The notes under the pieces: generated by a model
Told to the model about the DNA's origin: nothing
Database searches by the model: none
Seen by the model: the letters and a program-made list of their open reading frames with translations, nothing else
Shown: positions 26,687-35,806 of the stretch, piece after piece
How positions within the stretch are numbered: position 1 is the first letter of the stretch
How the letters are laid out: every line of letters starts with the position of its first letter
From: Actinoplanes siamensis
GTDB lineage: Bacteria; Actinomycetota; Actinomycetes; Mycobacteriales; Micromonosporaceae
Reading direction: 5' to 3'
Assembly (NCBI RefSeq): GCF_016862395.1
Contig: NZ_BOMW01000014.1
Span: forward strand, 140,649-204,648
DNA: 64,000 nt
Translations under genes and position numbers: made by a program

Positions 26687-27585
26687 CCCGGCACCACCCC
26701 GCCCTGCTCTATCAGGACATCGACGACTATCTGCGGGGCGTCACGTCGTTCGCCCGGACGGCGGTGGCCGGCGGCGAGGCGCTGCTGGTCGCCGTGCCCG
26801 GCAAGAACCTCGTGGTCCTGCGGGACGCCCTCGCCGATCTCGGCGACGCGGTGCGCTACGCGGACCTGACGGTGGCCGGCCGCAATCCCGGCCGGATCCT
26901 GCCGGGGCTGCTGCTGCCGTTCGCGTCCGCGCACCGCGGCCGCCGGGTGTCGGTCGTCCAGGAGTCGGTCTGGCCGGGCCGCACCGACCTGGAGTATCCC
27001 GCCTGCGGCCTGCACGAGGCCCTGCTCAACGTGGTGTTCACCGGCGCGGTTCTGTGCCCCTACGACGCCGGCGCGCTGCCGGACGCCTGGCTGCGCGGCG
27101 CGTGGCGCACGCACCCGGTGGTGATCACCGCGGACGGGGAGCGACCCAGCCCGGTCTACACGCCGGCCGCGCGGTTCGACGAGCCGCTGCCTGTCGTGCC
27201 GGCCGGCGCGGCGACGCATCCCTTCGAGGTGGTCGGCGATCTTTCCACGGTCCGGCGCTTCACCGAGGGCCTGGCGCGCGGGGCCGGCCTGCCCGAGCCG
27301 AAGGTGGAGGACCTGGTGGTGGCGGTCAACGAGCTGGCCGAGAACACCATCGTGCACAGTCCGGCCGGCGGCGTCCTGGCGGTCTGGTCGGAGGCGCAGG
27401 TGCTGGTCTGCCAGGTCGACGACGCCGGGCACCTGACCGATCCGCTCGCCGGGCGGATCCCGCCGTCGGCCACCAGCGAGGGCGGACGAGGCCTGCTGCT
27501 GGCGAACCAACTCTGCGACCTCGTCCGCGTCCACACCGGCCCCGGAGGCACGAGCATCCGCCTACACATGGGGTTCGATCTCTAG
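26683..27585 (+). CDS. MEDS domain fused to RsbW-like anti-sigma kinase
   Basis: This 300-residue protein has an N-terminal MEDS-type sensory domain (about 1-165: ALLYQDIDDYLRGVTSF, LLVAVPGKNLVVLRDAL, FASAHRGRRVSVVQE) and a C-terminal HATPase_c_2 domain (about 185-300: VNELAENTIVHSPAGG as N box, GGRGLLLANQLCDLV as G2). The kinase half should bind the sigma factor and phosphorylate the STAS antagonist. The MEDS half may tune it in response to a small ligand. The GTG start overlaps the leader ORF. The gene lies 167 bp after the sigma gene. Confidence 0.88.
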   Translation: MTRHHPALLYQDIDDYLRGVTSFARTAVAGGEALLVAVPGKNLVVLRDALADLGDAVRYADLTVAGRNPGRILPGLLLPFASAHRGRRVSVVQESVWPGRTDLEYPACGLHEALLNVVFTGAVLCPYDAGALPDAWLRGAWRTHPVVITADGERPSPVYTPAARFDEPLPVVPAGAATHPFEVVGDLSTVRRFTEGLARGAGLPEPKVEDLVVAVNELAENTIVHSPAGGVLAVWSEAQVLVCQVDDAGHLTDPLAGRIPPSATSEGGRGLLLANQLCDLVRVHTGPGGTSIRLHMGFDL

Positions 27586-27636
27586 CAGGCAGCGACTCGA
27601 CGGCATGGTGGTCGACAGCCACGTCGCGTGTCCGCC

Positions 27637-27652
27637 CTGGATGCGCATCCAG
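27637..27652. repeat. Perfect 16-bp palindrome
   Basis: CTGGATGCGCATCCAG lies in the 233-bp gap (27586-27818) between the convergent anti-sigma gene and the unknown secreted gene. It could be a weak terminator or a protein-binding site. I see no gene in this gap. Confidence 0.5.
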
Positions 27653-27818
27653 TTCCCAGACCATCTCCAGGCCGGCGCGATCCCCTCGAGCCGGTTGTGC
27701 GGATGATCGTCCTGGGCGGCGCCCTCTCCGCACTCGCCGCGGGCCACGTCGGAGGTTGGCCGTAGATCGTGGTGGCACCAGGATCGGGCTGATACCGGCT
27801 CCTCGGATCGCGGGTCGT

Positions 27819-28388
27819 TCAGTCGACGGTCGACGCCTTGGCTCGAGCGACCAGGTCGGTGAACCATCGCGCTTGAGAGACGGGGACGATTTCGGTGGAC
27901 TTCCAGAACTTGTGCTGCGACAGATCGACTTGGGACTCCGCGGTGACGCCGACGAAATACACGCTCAAGTACTGGGTCGGTGCTCCGTCGCCGGGGATGG
28001 TCAGTTCTTTGGCGCATCCCCCGGTGGGAGCCGTGTCGCAGTATCCCATCGGCTTCTGAGCAAAGGCCGCGATCGCCTGTAGCCCGGCCCCGAACTCGTA
28101 TGTGTCGGTGATCGCATCGCCGTTGCCGCCAATGTGCAGACCCGTCAGTGACGGGGGCTGGTCCTTCGGCACGTAGGCGAAATGGTTCGCTTCACCGGAT
28201 TCACGCCAGGTGACCACTTCGATAACGTCTTGCAGCAGCTGATGGTCGGGGACATTCTGATCGATGAACGGGATGTCTGGCATTGACGAAGCGCGCCTAT
28301 CGTCGTGGTCCATCTGCGTGACCGCCACACCGGCAAGGGCTACGGCGGCCACTGCTGCCGCCGCGATGCCTGCGAGTTTCATGTTCAT
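27819..28388 (-). CDS. Secreted protein of unknown function
   Basis: This 189-residue protein has a clear signal peptide (MNMKLAGIAAAAVAAVALAGVAVTQ) and a soluble domain with two cysteines close together (GYCDTAPTGGCAK). I recognise no family. GC content and codon choice are visibly lower than in neighbours, which suggests recent acquisition. Its start overlaps the stop of the upstream unknown gene (TAATG), so they are coupled. Aromatic-rich ends (YLSVYFVG, FWKSTEIVPVSQARWFTDLV) look like a compact folded domain. Confidence 0.65.
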   Translation of the reverse strand: MNMKLAGIAAAAVAAVALAGVAVTQMDHDDRRASSMPDIPFIDQNVPDHQLLQDVIEVVTWRESGEANHFAYVPKDQPPSLTGLHIGGNGDAITDTYEFGAGLQAIAAFAQKPMGYCDTAPTGGCAKELTIPGDGAPTQYLSVYFVGVTAESQVDLSQHKFWKSTEIVPVSQARWFTDLVARAKASTVD

Positions 28389-29047
28389 TAGTTCTTGTCC
28401 TTCATGCAGGCACGGACATCGGTGAACCAGTGCTTCGGGTTCCGGGACCGGACGTGGGCGCCATCGTCACGCACTGGCCAGGTCTCAGCCAGCACTGCCG
28501 GTGCGGAGGCATCGTCGACACCGGAGATGAGGCAGCTGACTGGCTTGATGGCATTGACCGGTCCTGGGACGCGAGAACCGCAACTGGCCGGCCCGGCGAG
28601 AATCTTCTTGACCGGGTCGGTGCCTGTTTGGGCTTCTCCGGGATAAGCGCCGCAGTACTCGTCGGCGTAGGCTATCGATGCCGGGCTCAGATCGTTCCTG
28701 CCGATGCGCAACCATAGACCGTCGGAGAGTTGCCCGACCGTCTTCGGGTCGATGGTGAGTTCTGCGCTGTCCCAGCGTACGGAGGCTGTTGTGCTGATGC
28801 CGGCGGCTACTAGTGCGCTGGCTACATCGAATCCCGTCACCGGTAGGCTTCGCGAAGCGACATCGACGGAAAAGCTGTTGTACCTGTCGATCAGAAGTCT
28901 GACATTGCGGTCGACGTTCGCTTTGGTGCAGCCACGACAAGTTGCGATGATCTTCTTCCAGATTTGGCTGCTGCGAGCATTGATGATTGCGGCGTTCGAG
29001 AATCCGGGTGCGGCTGCCGGTCGGACGAGGACGGCGTCACGCACCAT
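28388..29047 (-). CDS. Unknown protein, N terminus possibly truncated
   Basis: This 219-residue frame has no recognised domain. It contains several cysteines (ATCRGCTK, EYCGAYPG, ASCGSR, VSCLIS, RACMK) and so is probably exported, yet no signal peptide is seen at the ATG used. The same frame upstream (29066-29203) encodes KKPLAAVCATVIAT, a signal-peptide-like start, but a TGA at 29066-29068 separates them. Either a nonsense/frameshift lesion exists or the true start lies within the frame. It shares the low GC and overlap with the secreted gene downstream. Confidence 0.55.
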   Translation of the reverse strand: MVRDAVLVRPAAAPGFSNAAIINARSSQIWKKIIATCRGCTKANVDRNVRLLIDRYNSFSVDVASRSLPVTGFDVASALVAAGISTTASVRWDSAELTIDPKTVGQLSDGLWLRIGRNDLSPASIAYADEYCGAYPGEAQTGTDPVKKILAGPASCGSRVPGPVNAIKPVSCLISGVDDASAPAVLAETWPVRDDGAHVRSRNPKHWFTDVRACMKDKN

Positions 29048-29582
29048 ATCCGCGAAGCCTGCTGTTCACCGACTCCGGACCTCGCAGCGCAGCCCCGCCG
29101 TTGTGCACCACCTGCCCGGTGCGGGCCTGCGTGGGTACAGCCAGCGCGTGGCCTCCTTGGTCGCGATGACTGTGGCGCACACCGCAGCGAGAGGTTTTTT
29201 CAAGGGATTCTTTCCCGTCTCGACCTATCAGAATTGCTAGTCGAGATCTGTGATCTCGCACGTGGCGGCTGATCTTAAGACAAGATCGCAGCGCTTCCGC
29301 AACCGAAATCGGGTGCTGTTACTCACAGGTAGCCCGCGGTGTCGCAAGGGCTGGGCCGCCATTCACCTCGCCATCGCCGTTACTGCAATCATCTGATATC
29401 AGCGACGCGAAACGGTTGATCAGCGCGCCATGGCCGACGGCGTACACAAAACAGACAGCAATCACCGGCTGGCTGTACGGCCTCGACAAGTGCGACCAGG
29501 TGAGGCTCGGGTTTGACCGTAACCTGCCGGCCGGCAGCAGGTCTGGCGCTACTCGAGCCCCACCCCTGGAGCCGGCCTGCGA
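29048..29582. other. Low-GC intergenic region with decayed gene start
   Basis: About 535 bp without an intact gene. On the minus strand, 29066-29203 (TTG start) encodes a signal-peptide-like stretch in frame with the unknown gene downstream but ends in TGA. The rest (29288-29582) is AT-richer than its surroundings and shows no coding pattern I can support on either strand. Confidence 0.45.
29242..29287. promoter_or_regulatory. Two GATC-containing inverted repeats
   Basis: CGAGATC-TGT-GATCTCG (29242-29258) and GATCTT-AAGAC-AAGATC (29271-29287) are perfect inverted repeats 29 bp apart, upstream of the unrecognised two-gene unit. They may be operators or a hairpin leader. The regulator is not evident. 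Confidence 0.45.
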
Positions 29583-30386
29583 CTAGGAGGCGCCGCCCGG
29601 CTCGGCCATCTTGCTGTGCATCGCGGCCTTCGCCCGATCCGGCATCACCTTGCTGGCGGCCGCCTGCGCCTTCGTCTTCAGCGAGCCGGCCTGCACCTTC
29701 TCCTCGCCGTCGAGCAGCGCGCGGATGCCCTGCTCGGCGACGAGCGCCGGGTCGTCCTTCTTGCCGGCGCCGACCGGGGTGTCGTCCATCTCGGCGCGGT
29801 GGAAGAAGTTGGTGTCGGTGGGTCCGGGCATCAGCGCGGTCACCGTCACGCCGGTGTCCTTCAGTTCGGCGCGCAACGCCTCGGCGAACGACTGGGTGAA
29901 GGACTTCGACGCGTTGTAGACCGCCTGGTAGGTGCCCGGCATCATGGACGCGATCGACGAGGTCACCAGCACCCGGCCGCGGCCGCGGCCGACCATGCCG
30001 GGCAGCGCCCGCTTGGCCAGGTGGACCGTGGAGGTGATGTTCACGGCGATCACGTTGAGCTCGTCGGCCAGGTCGGTGCCGCCGACGAACTCGCCGCCGA
30101 TGCCGCGACCGGCGTTGAGCGCCAGGGCGTCGATGTCGCGCCCGGTGGCCGCGATCGCCGCCCACGCCTTCTCGACGCCGTCGTAGTCGGCCAGATCGGC
30201 CCGTACCGCGGTGATCTGGTTCTCCCCGTCGCGGCGCAGATGCGTGGCAGCCTCCTCGATGCCGTCGTCCTCGGCGACGATCAGCAGATCGAAGCCGCGC
30301 TCGGCGAGCATCCGCGCCAGCTCGAAGCCGATACCGCTGGAAGCGCCGGTGACCACGGCGAAGGGATTCTCACTGGGATTGTTCAT
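29583..30386 (-). CDS. Short-chain dehydrogenase/reductase
   Basis: This 267-residue classical SDR has the Rossmann motif VTGASSGIG (about 12-20), a NAG motif variant ALNAGRG, catalytic Ser in LVTSSIASM and YNASK (Tyr/Lys), plus a basic C-terminal tail. It oxidises or reduces an alcohol/carbonyl with NAD(P). The missing YxxxK spacer oddity is absent; the active site is complete. It is divergent (61 bp) from a zinc alcohol dehydrogenase, which suggests joint regulation and related metabolism. Confidence 0.9.
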   Translation of the reverse strand: MNNPSENPFAVVTGASSGIGFELARMLAERGFDLLIVAEDDGIEEAATHLRRDGENQITAVRADLADYDGVEKAWAAIAATGRDIDALALNAGRGIGGEFVGGTDLADELNVIAVNITSTVHLAKRALPGMVGRGRGRVLVTSSIASMMPGTYQAVYNASKSFTQSFAEALRAELKDTGVTVTALMPGPTDTNFFHRAEMDDTPVGAGKKDDPALVAEQGIRALLDGEEKVQAGSLKTKAQAAASKVMPDRAKAAMHSKMAEPGGAS

Positions 30387-30447
30387 GTCGTACCGGGTGC
30401 CCCCGAAACGGGTGGTTAATCACGATCCTGCTGGGCACCCATGAGAC

Positions 30448-31617
30448 ATGCGAGCGCTGACATGGCAGGGCACCGGCAAGGTTTCGGTGGAAACCGTTCC
30501 GGACCCGAAGATTCAAGATCCGACCGACGCGATCGTACGGATGACGTCCACCGCCATCTGCGGATCGGACCTGCACCTGTACGACGTGCTCGGCATGTAC
30601 CTCGACAAGGGCGACGTGCTCGGCCACGAGCCGATGGGCATCGTCGAGGAGGTCGGATCCGAGGTGACCCACATCAAGCCGGGCGACCGGGTGGTGATCC
30701 CGTTCAACATCTCCTGCGGCCACTGCTGGATGTGCACCCGCGGCTACTTCGCCCAGTGTGAGACCACGCAGGTCAAGGAGCAGGGCAAGGGCGCGTCGCT
30801 GTTCGGCTACACCAAGCTCTACGGTCAGGTGCCCGGCGGCCAGGCCGAGTACCTGCGGGTGCCGCAGGCGCACTTCGGGCCGATCAAGGTGCCCGACGAC
30901 GGCCGTCCCGACGAGCGCTACCTCTTCCTCTCCGACGTGCTCACCACGTCGTGGCAGGCGGTGAAGTGGGCCGACGTCGAGCCGGGGGACACCGTGCTGG
31001 TCACCGGGCTGGGGCCGATCGGGCAGATGTCCGCCCGCATCGCCCGGCATCTGGGCGCCTCCCGGGTGTTCGCGATCGACGACGTGCCGGAGCGGGCCGC
31101 GATGGCCCAGCGCCACGGCATCGAGGTGGTCGGCAGCGCCGAGGAGGTGCTCCAGTTGACCCACGGCCGGGGCGCGGACCGCGTGATCGAGGCGGTCGGG
31201 ATGGAGGCGCACGGCTCGCCGTTCCAGGCCGCCGCGATCAAGACGGCTGGCCTGCTGCCCGACGCGGTCGGCCGCAAGGTGACCGAGACCGCCGGGGTGG
31301 ACCGGATGGCCGCGCTGCGGACCGCGTTCGAGGCGGTGCGCCGGGCCGGCACGGTCTCGATCATCGGGGTGTACGGCGGCAACGCCGACCCGATGCCGAT
31401 GATGGACCTGTTCGACAAGGGTGTGACGCTGCGGATGGGCCAGGCCCACGTGAAGCGGTGGGTGGACGAGATCATGCCGCTGCTGACCGGTGACTCGGAT
31501 CCGCTGGGGGTGGACGACCTGGTCACGCACCGGGTGCCCCTGGAGGAGGCGCCCGGTGCGTACGAGATGTTCAAGAAGAAGGAGGACGGCTGCATCAAGG
31601 TCGTGCTCAAGCCGTGA
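30448..31617 (+). CDS. Zinc-dependent alcohol dehydrogenase, FDH-like
   Basis: This 389-residue MDR enzyme has catalytic zinc ligands in ICGSDLHLYD and GHEPMG, a structural-zinc-like cluster (CGHCWMC...C), and a nucleotide-binding VTGLGPIGQ. The layout is that of glutathione-independent formaldehyde dehydrogenase-like ADHs. It likely oxidises an alcohol or aldehyde with NAD. Its 3' end overlaps by 11 bp the end of a dead sensor gene on the other strand. Confidence 0.9.
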   Translation: MRALTWQGTGKVSVETVPDPKIQDPTDAIVRMTSTAICGSDLHLYDVLGMYLDKGDVLGHEPMGIVEEVGSEVTHIKPGDRVVIPFNISCGHCWMCTRGYFAQCETTQVKEQGKGASLFGYTKLYGQVPGGQAEYLRVPQAHFGPIKVPDDGRPDERYLFLSDVLTTSWQAVKWADVEPGDTVLVTGLGPIGQMSARIARHLGASRVFAIDDVPERAAMAQRHGIEVVGSAEEVLQLTHGRGADRVIEAVGMEAHGSPFQAAAIKTAGLLPDAVGRKVTETAGVDRMAALRTAFEAVRRAGTVSIIGVYGGNADPMPMMDLFDKGVTLRMGQAHVKRWVDEIMPLLTGDSDPLGVDDLVTHRVPLEEAPGAYEMFKKKEDGCIKVVLKP

Positions 31618-32120
31618 GCAGCGCCCTGGCGAAGCGGGCCGCCAGCCGGGCCGCGGTGTGGATCGCGGCGGGCCGGGTGGCCGCGAAGAGCACCGCGACG
31701 ACCAGGGAGAACACCACGATGGTCAGGTAGGAGTCGCCGAGGCCGAGCAGCTCCGGCGGCTCCACGTCGCCGCTCGGCAGCGACCAGCCCTACAGCCGCC
31801 AGGTGAGGCCGCCGACCAGGCCGGCCCACCAGGTCGCGACCATCGAGAAGGCCACGCCGCCGGGCGGGGACCGCAGCGCCGCGTGCGCCAGGTCCCGCCA
31901 GCTCTGCCGGTCACCGAGCACGGTGGCCAGCCGGCGCAGCGCGTTGCTGGAGTCGGAGGCGCGGTAGTCCGGCCGCGTCACCGGCTCCCCGAGCGCCGCG
32001 GAGATCCGCTCCCGCTCGTGGTCGGCGAACCCCCGGGACATCCCGAAGGCGAACATCATCAGCGGTACGCCGGGCCAGTGCACCGCCAGGAGAGGAAGGC
32101 GCCCGCGGGTCGCCGCAGGC
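31607..32120 (-). pseudogene. Broken sensor-domain gene (histidine-kinase type)
   Basis: The minus strand encodes the second half of the four-helix 'putative sensor' domain found at the N terminus of actinobacterial NarL-type kinases: FGMSRGFADHERERISAALG, then RQSWRDLAHAALRSPPGGVAFS, then WSLPSGDV and a last helix. A TAG at 31790-31792 interrupts it where a Trp is expected; reading through restores the frame to the TGA at 31607. The N-terminal helices and any kinase part are absent. A combined truncation and nonsense mutation makes this a pseudogene. Confidence 0.7.
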
Positions 32121-32268
32121 GGAGGGAGGGAGCGGCCATCGGGGTGCTCACCGGGGGCTCGGCGGGAAACGAAATGTGAGCACTCCATGGGATCTCGATC
32201 GTTTGCGGGTGACCGGCCTGGGTACTCGGAGTCCGGGCCGAATACACCTTATCGAGGAGTTTGTCCGG

Positions 32269-34512
32269 ATGGAATCACGTAACCCGGCTGAGGTAATCAA
32301 GGATGCTGTCTCGGCCGTGACCGGCGACCGGAGCCCGGACGCCCCGGGCACCCCGGGAAGCGGCACGCCGACGATCGAGGAGCCGACCACGCCGACCGGC
32401 CCGCTGCCACCCAAGCGAGAGCAGGGACAGCCGGACACCCGGACCCCGACCGGCGCGGAGACCGGCGCGCCGCCGACCGCGTTCGGTCAGCAGGGCGCCT
32501 ACCTGACCACGGCTCAGGGCGCGCGCCTGCGCGACACCGACCACTCGCTGAAGGCCGGTCCGCGCGGGCCGCTGCTGATGCAGGACCACCACTTCCGCGA
32601 GAAGATCACGCACTTCGACCACGAGCGGATCCCGGAGCGCGTGGTGCACGCGCGCGGCGCCGGGGCGCACGGCGTCTTCACCAGTTACGGCACCGCGGCG
32701 AACCTGACCCGGGCCGGGTTCCTCAAGCACAAGGGCAAGGAGACCGACGTCTTCGTCCGGTTCTCCACCGTGCTGGGATCGCGCGGCTCGGCGGACACGG
32801 TGCGCGACACGCGCGGGTTCGCCACCAAGTTCTACACCGACGAGGGCACGTTCGACCTGGTCGGCAACAACATGCCGGTGTTCTTCATCCAGGACGCGAT
32901 CAAGTTCCCGGACGTCGTGCACGCCGCGAAGTGGCACCCGGACCGGGAGATCCCGCAGGCGCAGAGCGCGCACGACACGTTCTGGGACTTCGTCTCGCTG
33001 CACACCGAGGCCCAGCACCACACCATGTGGAACATGTCCGACCGTGGTATCGCCCGGTCGTTCCGGACCATGGAGGGTTTCGGCGTCCACACGTTCCGGC
33101 TGGTCAACGACGCCGGCGAGACCGTGCTGGTGAAGTTCCACTGGAAGCCGAAGCTGGGCGTGCACTCGCTGGTCTGGGAGGAGGCGCAGATCGCCGCCGG
33201 CGTCGACCCGGACTTCCACCGGCGCGACCTGTACGACGCGATCGAGGCCGGCGCCTACCCGGAGTGGGAGCTGGGGCTGCAGGTCTTCCCGGACACCCCG
33301 GAGGAGACGTTCGCCGGGATCGACCTGCTCGACCCCACCAAGATCGTGCCCGAGGAGCTCGCGCCGGTGCAGCCGGTCGGCAAGCTGGTGCTGAACCGGA
33401 CGCCCACCAACTTCCACGCCGAGGTCGAGCAGGTGGCGTTCCACCTGGGCAACCTGGTGCCGGGCATCGACGTGACGAACGACCCGCTGCTGCAGGGGCG
33501 GCTCTTCTCCTACCTGGACACCCAGCTCACCCGGCTGGCCGGGCCGAACTTCCACCAGATCCCGATCAACCGGCCGCACGCGCCGGTGAACGACATGCTG
33601 CGGGACGGCTTCCACCAGCACGCGGTGCACGCGGGCGTGGCGCCGTACAAGCCGAACTCGCTCGACGGCGGCAACCCGTTCCCGACCGAGGAGAACTCCT
33701 TCGTCGACGTGCCGGTCACCGTCACCGAGGCGCCCAAGGTGCGCGACCTGCCGGTGTCGTTCCAGGACCACTGGACCCAGGTACGGCTGTTCTGGCTGAG
33801 CATGACGCCGATCGAGCAGGAGCACATCATCCGGGCCTACACCTTCGAGCTCGGCAAGTGCTACGAGCAGGCGATCAAGGAACGGCAGCTGCAGTGCCTG
33901 GCGAACATCGACCCGGTGCTCTGCCAGCAGGTCGCCGCCGGGCTGGGCCTGCCCGCGCCGGCGCCGACCATCGAGCTGTCCGAGGTCACCCCGAGCCCGG
34001 CGCTCTCGCAGGTCGGCCAGCAGTGGCCGGCGGACGGGCGGCTGGTCGGCATCGTCGTCGACGACACCGACAGCGACGGCGTGGCCGAGGTGCGCGAGGC
34101 GATCCTGGCCGCCGGCATGGTCCCGCTGATCATCGCGCCGCACGGCGGCAAGGTGGGCGCGCTTACCGTGCAGCGGACCTTCGCCACCGCCCGCTCGATC
34201 GAGTTCGACGCGCTGCTGCTGGCCGCCGCGCCGGTGCCGGCTCCGGACGCGGTGCCGGCCCGCGACGAGAAGGCCGGCGCGCCGCGGACCGCGGCCCTGG
34301 ACCCGCGGGTGAACCTGCTGGTCGACGAGTGCTGGCGGCACGCGAAGGCGATCGGCGGGTGGGGCCCGGGCGCGGAGCTGCTGCAGCGGATCGGGCTTGC
34401 CGAGACGCCGGGCGTGGTCACCCACGACACGGCCGCCGGAGCGCTGGCCGCGGTGCAGCAGTTGATGGCCTCGCACCGGGTCTGGGAGCGGTTCCCGGCC
34501 ACGGTCGGCTGA
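32269..34512 (+). CDS. katE: Large-subunit monofunctional catalase
   Basis: This 747-residue protein is a clade 2 catalase like E. coli HPII. The N-terminal extension (about 1-75) is Pro/Thr-rich. The catalase core has the distal His in RVVHARGAGAHG, the Asn region VFFIQDAIKFPD, and the heme Tyr in RLFSYLDTQLTRL. A C-terminal flavodoxin/DJ-1-like domain (about 590-747) starts at VGIVVDDTDSDG. It degrades hydrogen peroxide in the cytosol. The ATG at 32269 has GAGGAG 9 nt upstream; an ATG at 32176 lacks a site. It is followed by topoisomerase IB. Confidence 0.95.
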   Translation: MESRNPAEVIKDAVSAVTGDRSPDAPGTPGSGTPTIEEPTTPTGPLPPKREQGQPDTRTPTGAETGAPPTAFGQQGAYLTTAQGARLRDTDHSLKAGPRGPLLMQDHHFREKITHFDHERIPERVVHARGAGAHGVFTSYGTAANLTRAGFLKHKGKETDVFVRFSTVLGSRGSADTVRDTRGFATKFYTDEGTFDLVGNNMPVFFIQDAIKFPDVVHAAKWHPDREIPQAQSAHDTFWDFVSLHTEAQHHTMWNMSDRGIARSFRTMEGFGVHTFRLVNDAGETVLVKFHWKPKLGVHSLVWEEAQIAAGVDPDFHRRDLYDAIEAGAYPEWELGLQVFPDTPEETFAGIDLLDPTKIVPEELAPVQPVGKLVLNRTPTNFHAEVEQVAFHLGNLVPGIDVTNDPLLQGRLFSYLDTQLTRLAGPNFHQIPINRPHAPVNDMLRDGFHQHAVHAGVAPYKPNSLDGGNPFPTEENSFVDVPVTVTEAPKVRDLPVSFQDHWTQVRLFWLSMTPIEQEHIIRAYTFELGKCYEQAIKERQLQCLANIDPVLCQQVAAGLGLPAPAPTIELSEVTPSPALSQVGQQWPADGRLVGIVVDDTDSDGVAEVREAILAAGMVPLIIAPHGGKVGALTVQRTFATARSIEFDALLLAAAPVPAPDAVPARDEKAGAPRTAALDPRVNLLVDECWRHAKAIGGWGPGAELLQRIGLAETPGVVTHDTAAGALAAVQQLMASHRVWERFPATVG

Positions 34513-34662
34513 CCGGGGCTCTCCGGGACCACTCACGTGGAAGGGTCCGGCGATCACCGTCGCCGGGCCCGCCCCGGGGAGCAGCGGCCGGTGGCCACGG
34601 CGTACGACGTCGATCCGCCGAATTTGATCGTGATTTGCTGCTGGCGGCCTGGGGAGGCGGCG

Positions 34663-35649
34663 ATGGGGAAGCGGTTGCGGCGAAGCGTGCTCACCAAGCC
34701 GGGACTGACCCGCCGCCGCTCCGGGCGCGGCTTCCGCTATCTGGACACGGACGGGGCTCCGGTCAAGGACGCGGAGACCCTGGAGCGGATCAAGAGCCTG
34801 GTCATCCCGCCGGCCTGGAAGGACGTCTGGATCTGCCCGGACCCGCGCGGGCACATCCAGGTGACCGGCATCGACGCCGCGGGGCGCAAACAGTATCGGT
34901 ACCACCAGGACTGGCGGACCGCCCGGGACGAGGAGAAATTCGATCGGGTACGGGAGATCGCCGGTCGCCTGCCGCGGATGCGCGACCGCCTCTGCGAGGA
35001 CCTGACCGCCGGCCGCGGCCTGACCCGGGAACGGGTGCTCGCGGCCATCGTGCGGCTGCTCGACCTCGGGATGTTCCGCATCGGCGGGGACGGCTACGCC
35101 AGCCGGGAGGAGGATCCGTCGTACGGTCTCTCCACGCTGCGGCCGGAGCACGTTCGCCAGGTCAAGGGCGAACTGATGCTGAAATTCCCCGGCAAGTCGG
35201 GCGTCGAGCACTCCCGGGTCGTCGAGGACGGCGAGGTCGCCGAGGTGCTCTCCACGCTCAGACGGCGCCGCAAGGGGCAGGACCGCCTGTTCGCCTACTG
35301 GAATCCGGCCGGCAAGTGCTGGCAGGAGATCCGCGCCGACGCGGTGAACGACTACCTCCGGGAGATCAGCGGCGCCCCGATGACCGCCAAGGACTTCCGC
35401 ACCTGGCACGGCACCGTGACGGCCGCCACCGAACTCGCCGAGGCCGGGCCGCAGCCGACGAAGACCAAGCGGCGCAAAGTGGTCGCGCGGGCGATGCGGG
35501 AGGTGGCCGACAAGCTCGGCAACACCCCGGCGGTGGCCCGCGCCTCGTATGTCGACCCCCGCCTGCTGGAGAAGTACGAGGACGGCGAAGCGCCGGAGCG
35601 TGGCGATGAACGCGAGGTTCGCAAGCTGCTCAAGGACGCCACCTCCTAG
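34663..35649 (+). CDS. DNA topoisomerase IB
   Basis: This 328-residue protein is a bacterial/poxvirus-type topoisomerase IB. The N-terminal domain has RYLDTDGAPVKDAETLERIKSLVIPPAWKDVWICP. The catalytic domain shows RIGGDGYASREE, the Lys-containing hairpin, FRTWHGT and the active-site Tyr in ARASYVDPRLLEKY. It relaxes supercoils by a 3'-phosphotyrosine intermediate without ATP. The ATG at 34663 follows GGAGGCGGCG. It stands alone after the catalase gene. Confidence 0.93.
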   Translation: MGKRLRRSVLTKPGLTRRRSGRGFRYLDTDGAPVKDAETLERIKSLVIPPAWKDVWICPDPRGHIQVTGIDAAGRKQYRYHQDWRTARDEEKFDRVREIAGRLPRMRDRLCEDLTAGRGLTRERVLAAIVRLLDLGMFRIGGDGYASREEDPSYGLSTLRPEHVRQVKGELMLKFPGKSGVEHSRVVEDGEVAEVLSTLRRRRKGQDRLFAYWNPAGKCWQEIRADAVNDYLREISGAPMTAKDFRTWHGTVTAATELAEAGPQPTKTKRRKVVARAMREVADKLGNTPAVARASYVDPRLLEKYEDGEAPERGDEREVRKLLKDATS

Positions 35650-35806
35650 CCGACGAAGCCGCGTGACGAATCGGCCGGATTCTCGTCCCGGCGGCTGACC
35701 CGCATCCTCGCCGTTTCCTCTGGGCGCCGGCTACGGGCCTACGGCTGGTGCTGTGAAGTGCGTCGCGGGGTCGAGGCGCTGCCGACCGCCGGCCGATTGG
35801 GGACGG

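Noticed and set aside
28704..29240. A 178-codon plus-strand frame opposite the unknown low-GC gene
   Set aside because: The minus frame has a coupled downstream gene and exported-protein features; the plus frame has no ribosome site and Thr/Arg-biased shadow composition.
32275..35409. A 1044-codon minus-strand frame opposite catalase and topoisomerase
   Set aside because: Both plus-strand genes have complete family motifs; the antisense frame has none.
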